From contig NC_084795.1 in NCBI RefSeq assembly GCF_963169125.1, positions 92,686,911-92,750,910 on the forward strand: a stretch of 64,000 nucleotides of DNA, read 5' to 3'. The number at the start of each line of letters is the position of its first letter. The first letter of the stretch is position 1. The stretch comes from Humulus lupulus. Lineage: Eukaryota > Streptophyta > Magnoliopsida > Rosales > Cannabaceae. The notes under the pieces were generated by a model. It saw only the letters and a program-made list of their open reading frames with translations, did no database searches and was not told where the DNA came from. This document shows, piece after piece, positions 48,086 through 61,449 of the stretch. Position numbers and translations under genes: made by a program.

Positions 48086-50363
48086 TGTAACGCCCTGGAT
48101 AGCCAAGACCGCTACACTGTGTATTTATAAAGGTGCAGGACTTGCTAATCAAGTCATTAATTTAGAAAACGTGTAACTAAACATGTATGAGCTATGGTTA
48201 AAAAAAGTTTTGGTCTCAAAAGTTTCATTTTATATAATTAAGCAGATTTATACATGGGATCCCCAAAAGAAACAAAGCTTAAAAGTTGGTGTATATAATT
48301 CCCAAAATACAGACAACCATCAGCCATACTAAGGCAAAATAGACATTTCTGGTTCTCGCGTCCCTGCCTAAACCCCAACCGTGGCGGCTGAGCAGCTGGC
48401 CATGTACATTCAGCTCGCAGAGCTCTCCAAGTCAGGGCTGATCAAGCTTGCCCTTGCCTTTACCTGCACCATGTAGCACCCGTGAGCCAAGGCCCAGCAA
48501 GAAAACATAACGTGCAACACAAACAACAATAACAGAAAGTCAATTCTTTAAGCATGATCAACCATTAGATAATCCACATTAACCATTTAGCATATACTCA
48601 GAATCAAGGATGCAACTAATCACAGATAACATTCAAGTCTCACAATAATCAGGTCACATAATAGTCAGGGCCAACAGCTTAGGCCGCACTTTGTTTACCC
48701 CACTGACTCCGGCCTGCTTAAACCGATCTCAGTGCATAATAAGCTGTCCTCGGCTACCAGTGGCCAAGCCACGCCCTGTGCGCTTGTGTAACCCTTGGCA
48801 CTCTTAGGCCGTTGGTTCACTGTTTACATGGCTTAATACAATCCTTTCAATTATACATATTAGGGAGCCCTTAGTCCCATTAAAAAGACACAACTAGGTG
48901 CAGTTTTCTTACCTTTAGTCTTCGCGTTCACTGACTACGAGCGACGCTCCTCAAGCACGATCCGTTCCCGAGCCCTAGCTTTAACACCTAGTCACAACCA
49001 AGGTATTGGGTTCCATTAATATTCAAGTAAAGGTCTCCGGGTACAATACTAGCTTTCGGGACATCGAATTCCACCAAGCACAGTGGGGAAATCGATCCCA
49101 AGCACCCTAGGCTAGACTCCCGCGCCTAAAATCCCCAAATGTTCAAGAATGCACCCAAGGGCTGCGACCCTTGAAGCCTAGCCGCGACCCGCCTCTAAAA
49201 TAGAGCCCAAGGCCCCCAGCACGCAGACACGCGCCGCGGCCCTACCCAAGGGCGTCGCGGTGCTCTCCCCTGGCCGAGCCTCCTTGGCTCTCTAGCTTCG
49301 TAGGGCCGCAGCGCTCTAGAAAAAAGCCGCGACCCTTCCCTTTGTGCCCAGAAAAACCACCATTTCTAGCATCCTAACCCCATCCAAAACCATTCCAAAG
49401 CATCCCAATTCAAAATCCATTAATCACAAGACTTTAAACACGACTTTAACAACATATCCCAACAGAAATCCAGCCTAAAATCCTACTAAAATTCCATTTT
49501 GATTATGTGAAACCCAGCAACTCTAAACACCAAAAGCAGTCATGCAAAACTCAAATATTAACCTCTGAATACGAATTGAAGCTTGCCTCTTTTGTTGAAC
49601 CACCTTCTTGACGAATTCCTGAGCTAAAAATCCTAGCTTCTCAGCTTAATTCAACCCTTAAACATTAAAACCATAAACACCTCAATATTCAGTCAAAACT
49701 TAGAATTTTAACTCCCAAAAACAAACTCAATTCTTACCTTGATCCTGGTTGAGTGTCCCTTAGCTGAGTAATAATCTAAACCTTCATAATCTCAGCTCAA
49801 TCATAGAAATTTCCAGTTGAATTTTACCTTAGATTTACTGTGGTTTCTTGGGAGATAAAAGAGAAGAGAAGAGGAGAGAGAGAGAGTATGAGTCGGTTTG
49901 TGTTTGTTCCCCTGTTTTCATTAACTTAGCCTAATCCTTAATCAGTTAAGTCAATTCCGAGGCTCGGGGTGCTGGAAACGTCCCCGAGGGCAAAATGGTA
50001 AATTTCCCCAATATTCCCGCCTAAGCTTTCTATCCTCAAATATATCTCCATATTTATTTCCATAACCTGATAGTCTAAATAACTACCCGATACCTAAAAT
50101 ACCCCTGACTTATCCAAAGTCAAATACTAAGCCCTGTTGTGACTTTTCCCACTATCTAGCTCCCTAGGATCGCCTCAAGTCGCTCACTGCAAATCTACCT
50201 ACATAATAATGTGGTTCTCACAAATATAACATTTAATCACATTTACATTCAAATAATCATACAAGCTGCATTGAATCAATAAATTCGCTCATAAGTCAAT
50301 TATGCCTTCCCGGCACACTAATTAGGGCCCTTAAGCCGTGTTAGTGATTTTTAGGTCGTTACA
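48086..50363 (-). mobile_element. Element D 3' LTR
   Basis: The LTR runs from TGTAACGCCCTGG to GGTCGTTACA (2278 bp). ORFs in it are not meaningful. Confidence 0.95.
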
Positions 50364-50399
50364 ACTATCCCCTCCTACTGAGAATTTTGTCCTCGAAAT

Positions 50400-53300
50400 T
50401 TACCTGAATAGCTCGGGATATTGATCCCGCATCGCTGACTCTAAGTCCCAGGTCGCTTCCTCGACCTTGCTATTTCTCCGCAACACTTTCACTAACGGAA
50501 TTGTCTTATTTCGTAGGACTTTGTCCTTCCGATCCAGAATCTGAACTGGTCGCTCCTCATAAGACAAATCTGTCTGTAACTCTATGTCCTCATACCTCAG
50601 CACATGCGTTGTATCTGAAACATACTTCCGCAACATGGAGACATGGAACACATCGTGAACTCCTAACAACGACGATGGCAAGGCTAACCTATAAGCCATC
50701 TGTCAATCCTCTCTAGGATCTCAAAAGGTCCAACAAATCGAGGGCTCAGCTTGCCCTTTACTCCAAATCTCCTTACCCCTCTCAATGGCGAGACTCGTAG
50801 AAACACGTGATCCCCAACCTGGAACTCTACGTCCCTACGTTTAGGATCAACGTAGCTTTTCTGTCTACTCTGCAAGGCAAGCATTCTGGCTCGAATCTTC
50901 TCAATATCCTCATTAGTCTTCTGAAACATATCTGGCCCTAAGTACCTCCTCTCACCCATCTCATCCCAATGTATGGATGATCTACATTTTCTCCCATATA
51001 ACATCTCATAAGAGGCCACCCCAATCATGGACTGATAACTGTTGTTATACGAGAATTCAATCAATGGTAAGTACTTACTCCAAGACCCCTCGAAATCAAT
51101 CACACATGCCCTAAGTATGTCCTCCAATACTTGAATCGTTCTCTCAGACTGTCCATCAGTCTGAGGATGAAAAGCTGTGTTAAATTTCAAATTAGTCCCC
51201 ATATCTTTCTGCAGAGCTCCCCAAATCTTAGAGGTAAAGATGAGATCTCGATCAGACATAATAGAATTTGGAACTCCATGGAGACGAACTATCTCCCTCA
51301 CATACAACTCTGCATACTGTTCTACTGTATAGGTCGACTTCACTGGTAGAAAATGAGCTGACTTGGTGTATCTGTTTACTATCACCAAGACCGAGTCACA
51401 AAGTCCCACTGTCCTAGGTAGTCCTCCCACAAAATCCATCGTGATGTCCTCCCACTTCCATTTTGGGATACCCAAAGGCTGAAGCAATCCCGCTGGTCGC
51501 TGATGCTCAGCCTTTACCTGTTGACATGTCAAACATCTAGACACATACTCTACCACATCCTTCTTCATCCCGGGCCACCAATATAATGTCCGTAGATCCT
51601 GATACATCTTAGTGGTACCCAAATGAAGTGAGTATGGCGTAGTATGAGACTCATCCAGTATCTCCCGTCTGATCCCCTCATCAGCTGGAACACAAATCCG
51701 TCCCTGATATCGAAGCATACCAGTCTCAGAGACGGAATAATCCTTAACTGTCCCTGCTAAAACATGCTGCCTAACTTCCTGCAACTGCACATCCACCATT
51801 TGTCCCTCCTTAATCCTCTCAAGCAGGGTCGACTGCAAGGTAATATTAGCTAACTGGCCCACCACCAATTCTATTCTTGCTCTGGTCATTTCATCTGTTA
51901 ACTCCCTTGAGATCTAGGTGGAACTATACAATTGTCCTGGGCCCCTCCTACCCAACGCATCTGCCACCACATTGGCTTTCCCTGGGTGGTAAAGGATATC
52001 ACAGTCATAATCCTTAACCAACTCCAACCAACGCCTCTGTCTCATGTTCAGATCTTTCCGAGTGAAGAAATATTTCAAACTCTTGTGATCAGTGTATATC
52101 TCGCACTTCTCCCCATAGAGGTAATGCTGCCAAACCTTCAGTGCGAATACCACTGCCGCCAGTTCCAAATCATGAGTAGGATATCGCTGCTCATACTCCT
52201 TTAGCTGTTGCGATGCGTAGGCTATAACTTTCTCATTCTTCATCAGTATACAGCCTAAACCCATCTTCGATGCATCACAGTAAACCACAAACTTTCCTTC
52301 CTCCGAAGGAAGACTCAACACTGGTGTACAAATAAGCCGTCGCTTCAATTCTTGGAAACTGTTCTCACACTTCTCTGACCAAAAAAACTTATGATTCTTC
52401 CTCGTCAACTCTGTCATTGGTGAAGAAATCTTTGAAAACCCCTCTATGAACCGTCCGTAATAGCCTGCCAACCCAAGGAAACTCCACACCTCTGAGGCGT
52501 TCCTTGGCCTAGGCCAATCTCTTACTGCTTCTACCTTGGACGGATCTACCTTAATCCCTTCTACTCCAACTATATGCCCAAGAAAAGTCACCTCTGGCAA
52601 CCAAAACTCACACTTCTTAAACTTGGTGTATAACTGATGCTCCCTTAACCTCTGTAAAACCTGTCAAAGATGCTGCTCATGCTCTGCCTCTGAACTGGAG
52701 TATACCAAGACGTCGTCGATGAAGACAATGACGAACTGATCCAAGAAGTCCTTGAAAACCCTGTTCATCAAATCCATAAAAGCTGTTGGGGCATTGGTCA
52801 AACCAAAAGACATGACCAAGAACTCATAGTGCCCATATCGCGTCCAGAAGGCCGTCTTTGGTATATCCTCATCTTTGATCCTTAACTGGTGATAACCAGA
52901 TCGTAGATCAATCTTTGAGAACACCGTCTTTCCCTACAACTGATCGAACAAGTCATCAATCCTTGGTAGAGGGTACTTATTCTTTATGGTCAACTTGTTC
53001 AATTCTCGGCAGTCTATACACATCCTCATTGTCCCGTCCTTCTTCTTAACAAATAACACTGGAGCGCCCCATGGCGAGTAACTAGGTTTGATGAAACCCA
53101 GATCCAGAAGCTCCTGCAACTGTATCTTTAATTCCTTCAACTCAGCTGGAGCCATCCTATATGGTGTCCTTGATACTGGTTCTGTCCCCGGTGCTAACTC
53201 AATCTCAAACTGAATCTCCTTGCGCGACGGCAACCTTGGTAGATCCTCAGGAAATACGTCCAAAAACTCACACACCAATCTGGTCTCTCCCGGCCCTGTC

Positions 53301-53770
53301 GGCATAACCTTAATAGTATCCACTACACTGGCCAAGAAACCTATGCATCCTCCCTGCAACAAGTCTCTGGCTCTCAACGCTAAAATCATGGGTACGCGGG
53401 GTCCACATACCACACCCACAAAAACAAAAGGATCCTCGCCCTCAGGCTCAAAAGTCACCATCTTCTTCCTGCAGTCGATTGTAGCCCCATATCTGACCAA
53501 CCAGTCCATCCCCAGAATCATGTCAAAATCCTCCATATCTAACTCAATCAGATCCACCGAAAGTTCCCTGCTATCAACCATCACTGGCAGTGCCCTAATC
53601 CACCTCCTAGAAACTACTAGTTCCCCTGTAGGCAATAAAGTCCCAAACCCTGTAGTCCGATACTTACTAGGTCTACACAATCTATCAATCACTCTACTAG
53701 AAACAAAGGAATGTGTATCACCAGAATCAATCAATACAGTAAAAGGAGAGCCAGCGCTAGAAAGCTGACC
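50400..53770 (-). pseudogene. Element D pol: protease, RT, RNase H, integrase, chromodomain-like end
   Basis: Minus strand. Protease carries [16 protein letters not shown] and [13 protein letters not shown] runs from [20 protein letters not shown] through [15 protein letters not shown] to FIDDVLVYS. RNase H has [15 protein letters not shown] and [11 protein letters not shown]. Integrase has an intact HHCC zinc motif (ESHTTPYSLHLG, RCLTCQQ) and the triad contexts MDFVGG, MSDRD and DGQSERT. The C-terminus (VHDVFHVSMLRKY, then VLRRNSKVEEATWDLESAMR) is the chromodomain-like end of Tekay elements. Lesions are a TAG after [10 protein letters not shown] (about 52934), a TGA after EHEQHL (about 52664), a TAG at about 51914 between RNase H and integrase, and a 1 bp frameshift at about 50690. 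It is fused in frame behind gag. Confidence 0.94.
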
Positions 53771-54940
53771 TGTCACTACCGAGGGACTAGCCTCGGCCTC
53801 TACCTGAGTCAAGGTGAATACTCGAGCTGGAGTCAAGCTATCCACCTTCCCTGCTCCACCTTTCTTCACTGTTGGGAAGTCTTTCCTGAGATGCCCCACT
53901 GTTCCGCACACAAAGCAAGCCTTGGCCCGACACTCGCCCAGATGGCGTCTTCTACACCTCGGGCACTCTGGATAGGTCCACCATGCTTCACGGCCACCCT
54001 GACGGCCACCCTGACCACCCCGACCCCTCCTATCAGGACCAGCAACGGTCGAAGTGTCAGGAGCCTTTCTCTTGAAGTCACTCGGGCCTCCGCCCCTACC
54101 TGTCCCAGAGTAAGGAGGCACCACTCTGCGGCTTTCGCGCCTCACCACACTTTCCCTCAAAATCTTGTTCTCCGTTTCCTCAGCGGTAAGAGCCTTCTCA
54201 ATGGCCTGGGCATAAATTGTTCCTCTAGGTACCGTTGTAATCCTGACATCCCGGGCTATCATAACATTAAGCCCCCTGATGAATCTATCTTGCCTAGCAG
54301 CATCAGTAGGCACAAGATCTAGTGCAAACTTTGCAAGCCTGTCAAATTTTAGGGCATACTCAGTAACAGTCATATTGCCCTGCACCAAACCCACAAACTC
54401 ATTAACTTTTGCTGCCCTGACGGCAACATTATAGTATTTTTGGCTAAATAAGTCTCTGAAGCCTTCCCAACTCAAAGCGGTAACATCCTTGGTCTGCGAT
54501 ACCACTTCCCACCAGATGCGGGCATCTTCTCTCAACATATACGTGGCACAGGCCACTCTGTCATGTCCCTCTATCCTCATGAAATCCAGGATAGTAGTAA
54601 TCATAGTCAGCCATTGCTCGGCCTTTAGTGGATCTGGTCCCCCCTCAAAGATTAGAGGTTGCTGCTTCCTGAACCGCTCATATAATGGTTCCCACCTGTT
54701 CCTAACCTCCCCAGGCTGTACAGCTGGTACCACTGCAGGTGGTACAATAGGGGCAACGCTCCCTGATGGAGCCTGCTGTGGCAGTAGGCGAATCTCTTCA
54801 TCCTGGCTCTGTAGTTGAGCCTGCATATCTGCCATGAGTTGCTGCCAGTTCTCAGGGACTGGCGGAGGAATCTGGCCCTAGTCATCACCCCCGGTCCCAA
54901 ACCTAGTGCCGGCTAGTCACATAGATTTTCTTGGACGCAT
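53771..54940 (-). pseudogene. Element D gag
   Basis: A likely start is the ATG at 54940 (MRPRKSM), but a TGA at codon 8 and a TAG about 14 codons later precede [16 protein letters not shown]. The reading is then open from about 54880. Domains are a short coiled coil ([15 protein letters not shown]), a capsid region ([40 protein letters not shown]), a basic Gly/Arg-rich linker and a CCHC knuckle. The knuckle reads [14 protein letters not shown], so its last Cys is Phe, which should weaken zinc and RNA binding. Gag runs into protease without a stop. Confidence 0.9.
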
Positions 54941-55406
54941 AGCTATCCAAGTCAATCTGCAATAAACGACTCGGCAGTCAGACCATGATGACAGGGTAAA
55001 AACTTCTCTAAAATCCACCAATGGAACATAACCAATCACAAACAATCAACATATAGGCATTTATCCACATGCACCAGCTGCTAATAAGCATGCCCCTGAT
55101 CTCATCACACCACAGCTAAAATAAGAGCATTCATCCATACACAATATACAATTAATCATCCCATTATTCATTTACATGCACGTCGATGATAATAAGCATG
55201 CCCCAATATTCTCACACAACAGTCAAGGGCCAGGCCCTATCAGTATCTCATGCTTTCTATTAATCCAATAAATAAAAGCATTCATAATTCATTTCAGGCA
55301 TATAAGCATTAAACACATATACACATTACCAAACCCTGAATTGAGCTTGTCTCTAGCAGCAAATGTACATGTCCAGCTAGTCTTCAGAAACCCTTAAACC
55401 TAGGAC

Positions 55407-55418
55407 GCTCTAATACCA
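55407..55418 (-). other. Primer binding site of element D (initiator Met tRNA, one mismatch)
   Basis: The minus strand reads TGGTATTAGAGC, next to the 5' LTR. It differs at one base from the perfect Met-tRNA site of element A. Confidence 0.88.
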
Positions 55419-55421
55419 AGT

Positions 55422-57684
55422 TGTAACGCCCTGGATAGCCAAGACTGCTACACTGTATAGTTATAAAGGTGCAGGACTTGCTAATCAAGTCATTAATTTA
55501 GAAAACGTGTCACTAAACATGTATGAGCTATGGTTAAAAGAAGTTTTGGTCTCAAAAGTTTCATTTTTATATAATTAAGAAGATTTATACATGGGATCCC
55601 CAAAAGAAACAAAGTTTAAAAGTTGGTTTACAGAATTCCCAAAATACAGACAACCATCAGCCATACTAAGGCAAAATAGACATTTCTGGTTCTCGCGTCC
55701 CTGCCTAAACCCCAACCGTGGCGGCTGAGCAGCTGGCCATGTACATTCAGCTCGCAGAGCTCTCCAAGTTAGGGCTGATCAAGCTTGCCCTTGCCTTTAC
55801 CTGCACCACGTAGCACCCGTGAGCCAAGGCCCAGCAAGAAAACATAACGTGCAACACAAACAACAATAACAGAAAGTCAATTCTTTAAGCATGATCAACC
55901 ATTAGATAATCCACATTAACCATTTAGCATATACTTAGAATCAAGGATGCAACTAATCACAGATAACATTCAAGTTTCACAATAATCAGGTCACATAATA
56001 GTCAGGGCCAACAGCTTAGGCCGCACCCTCTGTTTACCCCACTGACTCTGAACCGCTTAAACCGAGCTCAGTGCATAATAAGCTGTCCTTGGCTACCAGT
56101 GGCCAAGCCACGCCCTGTTCGCTTGTGTAACCCTTGGTACTCTTAGGCCGTTGGTTCACTGTTTACGTGGCTTAATACAATCCTTTCAATTATACATATT
56201 AGGGAGCCCTTAGTCCCATTAAAAATACACAACTAGGTGCAGTTTTCTTACCTTTAGTCTCCGCATTCACCGACTACGAGCGACGCTCCTCAAGCATGAT
56301 TCGTTTCCGAGCCCTAGCTTTAACACCTAGTCACAACCAAGGTATTGGGTTCCATTAATATTCAAGTGAAGGTCTCCAGGTACAATACTAGCTTCCGGGA
56401 CATCGAATTCCACCAAGCACGGTGGGGAAATCGATCCCAAGCACCCTAGGCTAGGCCCCCGCGCCTAAAATCCCCAAATGTTCAAGAATGCACCCAAGGG
56501 CTGCGGTCCTTGAAGCCTAGCCGCGGCCCGCCTCTAAAACAGAGCCCAAGGCCCCTAGCATGCAGACACGCGCCGCGACGCTCTCCTCTGGCCGAGCCTC
56601 CTTGGCTCTCTAGCTTCGTAGGCCCGCAGCGCTCTAGAACAAAGCCGCGACCCTTCCCTTCGTGCCCAGAGAAACCACCATTTCTAGCATCCTAACCCCA
56701 TCCAAAACCATTCCAAAGCATCCCAATTCAAAATCCATTAATCACAAGACTTTAAACACGACTTTAACAACATATCCCAACAGAAATCCAGCCTAAAATC
56801 CTACTAAAATTCCATTTTGATTATGTGAAACCCAACAACTCTAAACACCAAAAGCAGTCATGCAAAACTCAAATATTAACCTCTGAATACGAATTGAAGC
56901 TTGCCTCTTTTGTCGAACCACCTTCTTGACGAATTCCTGAGCTAAAAATCCTAGCTTCTCAGCTTAATTCAACCCTTAAACATTAAAACCATAAACACCT
57001 CAATATTCAGTCAAAACTCAGAATTTTAACTCCCAAAAACAAACTCAATTCTTACCTTGATCCTGGTTGAGTGTCCCTTAGCTGAGTACTAAGCTAAACC
57101 TTCATAATCTCAGCTCAATCATAGAAATTTCCAGTTGAATTTTCCCATAGATTTACTGTGGTTTCTTGGGAGAGAAAAGAGAAGAGAAGAGGAGAGAGAG
57201 AGAGAATGAGCTGGTTTGTGTTTGTTCTCCTGTTTTCATTAACTTAGTCTAATCCTTAATCAGTTAAGTCAATCCCGAGGCTCGGGGTGCCGGAAACGTC
57301 CTCGAGGGCAAAACGGTAAATTTCCCCAATATTCCCGCCTAAGCTTTCTATCCTCAAATATATCTCACTATATTTATTTCCATAACCCAATAGGCTAAAT
57401 AACTACCCGATACCTAAAATACCCCCGACTTATCCAAAGTCAAATACTAAGCCCCGTTGTGACTTTTCCCGCTATCTAGCTCCCTAGGATCGCCTCAAGT
57501 CGCTCACTGCAAATCTACCCACATAATAATGTGGTTCTCACAGATATAACATTTAACCACATTTACATTCAAATAATCATACAAGCATGCATTGAATCAA
57601 TAAATTCACTCATAAGTCAATTATGCCTTCCCAGCACACTAATTAGGGCCCTTAAGCCGTATTGGTGATTTTTGGGTTGTTACA
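55422..57684 (-). mobile_element. Element D 5' LTR
   Basis: The LTR runs from TGTAACGCCCTGG to GGTTGTTACA (2263 bp). It closely matches the 3' LTR. Confidence 0.95.
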
Positions 57685-58710
57685 TGTGCACTGACTAATC
57701 TTAGGACTAACTATTTTTGAACATATAATCATATTTATATTCCACTGTGATTACGTCACTATAAATACGATTAACTATATGTTCGGGATTTAATAGAAGT
57801 TTATATTAAACAAATAATCATGAAAATAAAACATGTGAGCAAAGTGATTGACCAAGTCAAAAAATGATTTCTATTCTTTTATTGATAATAAAATGAGATT
57901 ACAAAGAATTTGGGTTTTAACTAGAACATAAAACCCCAACAGTTACGACCACGGAGGCTCCTCCCCCAGCCCATCGTGATCCTTTGTACATCCCTTGAGA
58001 CGTCCAAGCCACAGTCTCGACCGTCACAATACCATCTCCCCACATCGAGGTGGGGAAGCATCCAGAGCCCTTGTAGGGTTTGCTCCAGGGGTTCACAAGC
58101 CATTTGATTGCCCATGTAAACCAGGTCAGTTCAAAGGAGCTGGAGAAAATGAGGGGAACCCCTCCATGAGTTTTCTCGACTTTGCGTTTGGGAAGTATCT
58201 AACAGTAAGTTTTGTCTTTACTCTTCCTTTCTTAACTTCCTTGGTTTCGTGAACTGACCTCTTACTTGTCTGTTGCAGTCCTGCTTTGCCCAGATCTGAG
58301 CCATTGCTCAGGTCCGTTCGGAACTGTAGGAGGTTAAAATAGCCTTGGAGACCTCAAAGAATAATGAGAGAATAGTTAAGACAGAAGCTTTGGACGTGAT
58401 CCAAAGTTGCAACCGGTTTCAAAAGGAGGTTGGGCTACTCAAGCTGAAGGCCACCGAGGATGAGGCCAAGACTGAGAGGTTCCAACACAAAGCCAAGGAG
58501 GACGCTGCTCAGATCGAGGAGCTCTATCTGAAGGTGAAGGAGCACAGGACCAAGATGGAGAGCTCCTTAGAAGAGATGTTCTACTAGGTCTAGGTTTTCA
58601 ACCAGGACGGGGACTTCTCATTCCTTGACGCTGAGCTTTGGGGACATTACCTCGCCAAGTTCCAAGATCAGTTAATGAAGGAATCTTCTGGAGACGACCT
58701 TCGAGGCTGA

Positions 58711-59473
58711 AGGTGTAGACAAAGATGAAGAGGTTTCATCACAGAGGCATGGTGTCGGAGCTCAGGGATGAGAGGCTCTTCTATATTTTTATGGTTGTTT
58801 TTTTATATTGAGGGTATTTCAATCCCCTTGTACTGAGTCCTTTTAGATCGAGACAATTGTCTTAGGCCTTAATACGAGGTTAATTATCCTCATCCTTAAT
58901 TTACATATACTTCTTTATATATGTTTGTTATTTTTATGCTCCATCTTTTTGCTATCTCCTTTTACTATTTATTATCGTGTTTATTAGACTTTCAAAGTCT
59001 TTATACACTTGCATAATTGTAGCGATTTCCTTTTAGTTTGAGACATATGTCTGATGGCTTGACCAGTTAACTTCAGGTCGTATACCTGGTTATGTTAAGG
59101 AGTTTGATCGTCCATTTGCGCATATCTGTTAGGATTCAAGCCTCGGACCTAGGTTAGTTCCAGGATTTTTTGTGCCTAGTTAAATTCCAGGATTTTTTTT
59201 TTGCTTTGAACTTTCTTAACTTAGTTTGTATCCAGAAGTATTTTGAAAATTCGAGCTTTAAAAAGTCGCAAAATTTCCAAATTTCAAAATACTAAGTTGG
59301 AAAAATTTATCCTAAGTTTGCATAATATTTCAAAGACTATCGAGGGTTATAAATGCCCCCCAAACAATCAGAATTTATAAATATTCTAGATCATTTTTAC
59401 ACAATTAACTCGTGCTAAACAACAAGATTAAATGAAAAAAAAACATTAGGGTACCGTGTTTAAACGACACAGT
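58711..59473 (-). mobile_element. Element F, spacer beyond the antisense gene
   Basis: No ORF. Repeated CCAGGATTTTTT and ACCTAGGTTAGTTCCAGG motifs near 59140-59200 recall the TCCTGGATATAACCAGG unit of element B's tandem array, so this is probably the decayed equivalent of it. The sequence is cut at 59474 by element G. F's gag-pol would lie further right and is not in the window. Confidence 0.6.
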
Positions 59474-61441
59474 TGTTGGGAATACATTTTACAGGATCAT
59501 AGATATTTTCATGTATGTTTCATATATTAAAGAAATTAACATATAAAACAACCTAGAAACATGTTTCTAATGAATTTCATAAAGTAAATCAAATAACAAA
59601 GTTTAAGAATCTTACTTTTACGAAGTAGATATTGAGACCCCTTCTTTTACTCTCTCTACCCCTTGTTCCTTTCTATCGCAGAGTAATGACAAGAGAGTGA
59701 ACTGGATCTTCAAACTACAGAGTCTTCCATAATTACCTTTAATCACCTAGATAGGGTGGGCAATTCTCAACAGATGAGATTGGAAAATTATGGAGAAGAA
59801 GAGAGAAGAAGAGAGAAGAAGTGGGCGGCCACAATAGGTCTTTTTAGTCTACGTTTTTGCTTTTTCACACTTACTTAAAAACCCTAGACTTAAGTACTTA
59901 TATGAAGCAACACTTTATGGTTAATTCAATTTAATTAAATAATTAAACTAATAGCTTAAAAATATCTTTATGGCCGAATACTATAGTATTTTCTGAGCCT
60001 TGGGATTTTTCCATTTTTAAATTCAAAGCATCAAAGCCTTTAAATTCAAATACTATTATTTTCTATGATTATATAACAAAACAAAAACCCTTATTAATTA
60101 ATTAAATAAATATAATATATATTAAAACAAATTTCGTTATATATGAAATCTTATAAAGTTTTATTAAAACCTTATATATAATTATAATTATATTTAATCA
60201 ATAATTAATTAATTAATAATTAAATCACTTATTCAAATTATTTAATTATAATTTTAACATTGATTTAATACTATTTATCAATTTGACACCAATTTGTCAT
60301 AATTAATAATTTTGCCCAAATTTCTCTTTTCTTCTCTAAATTCCACATCTTAGTAAAATTGTTAAAAATTGATACAAAACAATTTTGACAATCCTAATTG
60401 ATAATTAAATCAATTAATTGAGGCTATCTAGATGATTTAATCAAAGGGATTGTAGGGACCATGGACCCATGAATTTAAGATCCAATAAGTTACCATAAAA
60501 TTATTATTGAATAATTTCACTACCTTATTAATTTCTCATGACTCCACTAAAGATTCGGAATTGCACTCTTGAACTCATAGAATGCTTTACAATTAAAGTA
60601 AATATGTTATCCATTATTACAACTATAATTTTTCATTCAATCCTCTATAGATGATCTACAACTGAGTTTGGTACAAATTACTATTTTACCCCTCATCGTG
60701 TTTTATCCTTAAATACTACTAAGTTCCTTGTAAAAGATATTTCTGCGCACTTTAATCACAGAAATGAGTACTCACTCATTGAACCAAGCTATAAGGTGAT
60801 CATCATTTCACTTCTTTCTAGAAGCTATAGATGTTGATATCTATGATTAACACTCCCACTCAATTATACTACCAAGTCCCCAAGATGTAAGTATGGGCTA
60901 GTCCGTAGGGTAATCTGGTAACGAACAAATCAAAGGACCTGAATAATACAATCAGTAACACTAACCACTCAAAATTGAGATTAAATTGAACTATGATCAA
61001 CTTTATGATATGACTAAATTAGATAATAATGGTACATTTACTTATCTATCTAAAATCAATGTCGGTCCAGTCCAATGTAACAAATACATCCGATCCTATC
61101 TACTTTGCTAATGTTCTTGAAAGAACATAACACTACAATATGTAAGTAGATCATATCGTAGATTGACAAGTCAGTGTAAATCATGTGCACTGACTAATCT
61201 TAGGATTAACTTATTTTGAACATATAATCATATTTATATTCCACTGTGATTACGTCACTATAAATTTGAGTAGCTATATGCTCAGGATTTAATATAAGTT
61301 TATATTAAACAAATAATCATGAAAATACAACATTTGAGCAAAGTGATTAGCCAACTAAAAAAAAAGATTTTTATTCGTTTATTGATAATAAAATGAGATT
61401 ACAAAGAGATTGGGTTTTAATTAGGGCATAAAACCCTAAAA
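59474..61441 (-). mobile_element. Element G 3' LTR
   Basis: The LTR runs from TGTTGGGAATAC to AACCCTAAAA (the last bases mutated from ACA), 1968 bp. On the minus strand it is preceded by CAAGTGGGAGTA, a copia-type polypurine tract. It is homologous to the solo LTR at 46472-57941. Confidence 0.88.
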
Positions 61442-61449
61442 TACTCCCA

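Larger units (their letters stand above)
48086..57684 (-). mobile_element. Element D, complete Tekay/Del-type chromovirus
   Basis: The element is 9.6 kb, flanked by the perfect duplication TGTGC (48081-48085 and 57685-57689). It has two long LTRs, a Met-tRNA-like primer site, gag-pol on the minus strand and a purine tract at 50364-50379 (AGTAGGAGGGGATAGT). It sits inside a copia LTR, itself inside element F. The LTRs are very alike (about 97% by eye, with a 21 bp deletion in the 5' copy near 56573), so the insertion is one of the youngest here. Confidence 0.96.
46472..57941 (-). mobile_element. Copia solo LTR in exon 3 of F's antisense gene, split by element D
   Basis: The two parts, 46472-48085 and 57690-57941, join to a LTR of about 1.87 kb that runs from TGTTGGGAAAC to ACCCCAACA. 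It resembles the 3' LTR of element G (59474-61441) throughout. The flanks are GTTAT and GTTAC, a target duplication with one mismatch. The flanking coding exon of F's antisense gene resumes on the far side, which supports the boundaries. It is AT-rich and has no gene. Confidence 0.88.
44733..58710 (+). pseudogene. Antisense four-exon gene of element F (Transposase_28-like), disrupted
   Basis: This is a diverged homologue of B's antisense gene, on the strand opposite to F. Exon 1 is 44733-45365 and begins MANHKKKTVVGSSSHNKDK. Its start is broken and it carries stops, but GLKYFFLKNEWEVPTLEDIL is clear. An 89 bp intron follows (GTAAGT to GTAG). Exon 2 is 45455-46238, with VVVNDATMVAYKLI and an acidic run. 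Exon 3 starts at 46314, is cut at 46471 by a copia LTR carrying element D, and resumes at 57942 to 58204. Exon 4 is 58279-58710, a coiled coil (TERFQHKAKEDAAQIEELYL) ending FNQDGDFSFLDAELWGHYLA. Exon borders correspond to those in B. Stops include TGA and TAG early in exon 4 and two TAG codons before FNQDGDFSF. Confidence 0.78.
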
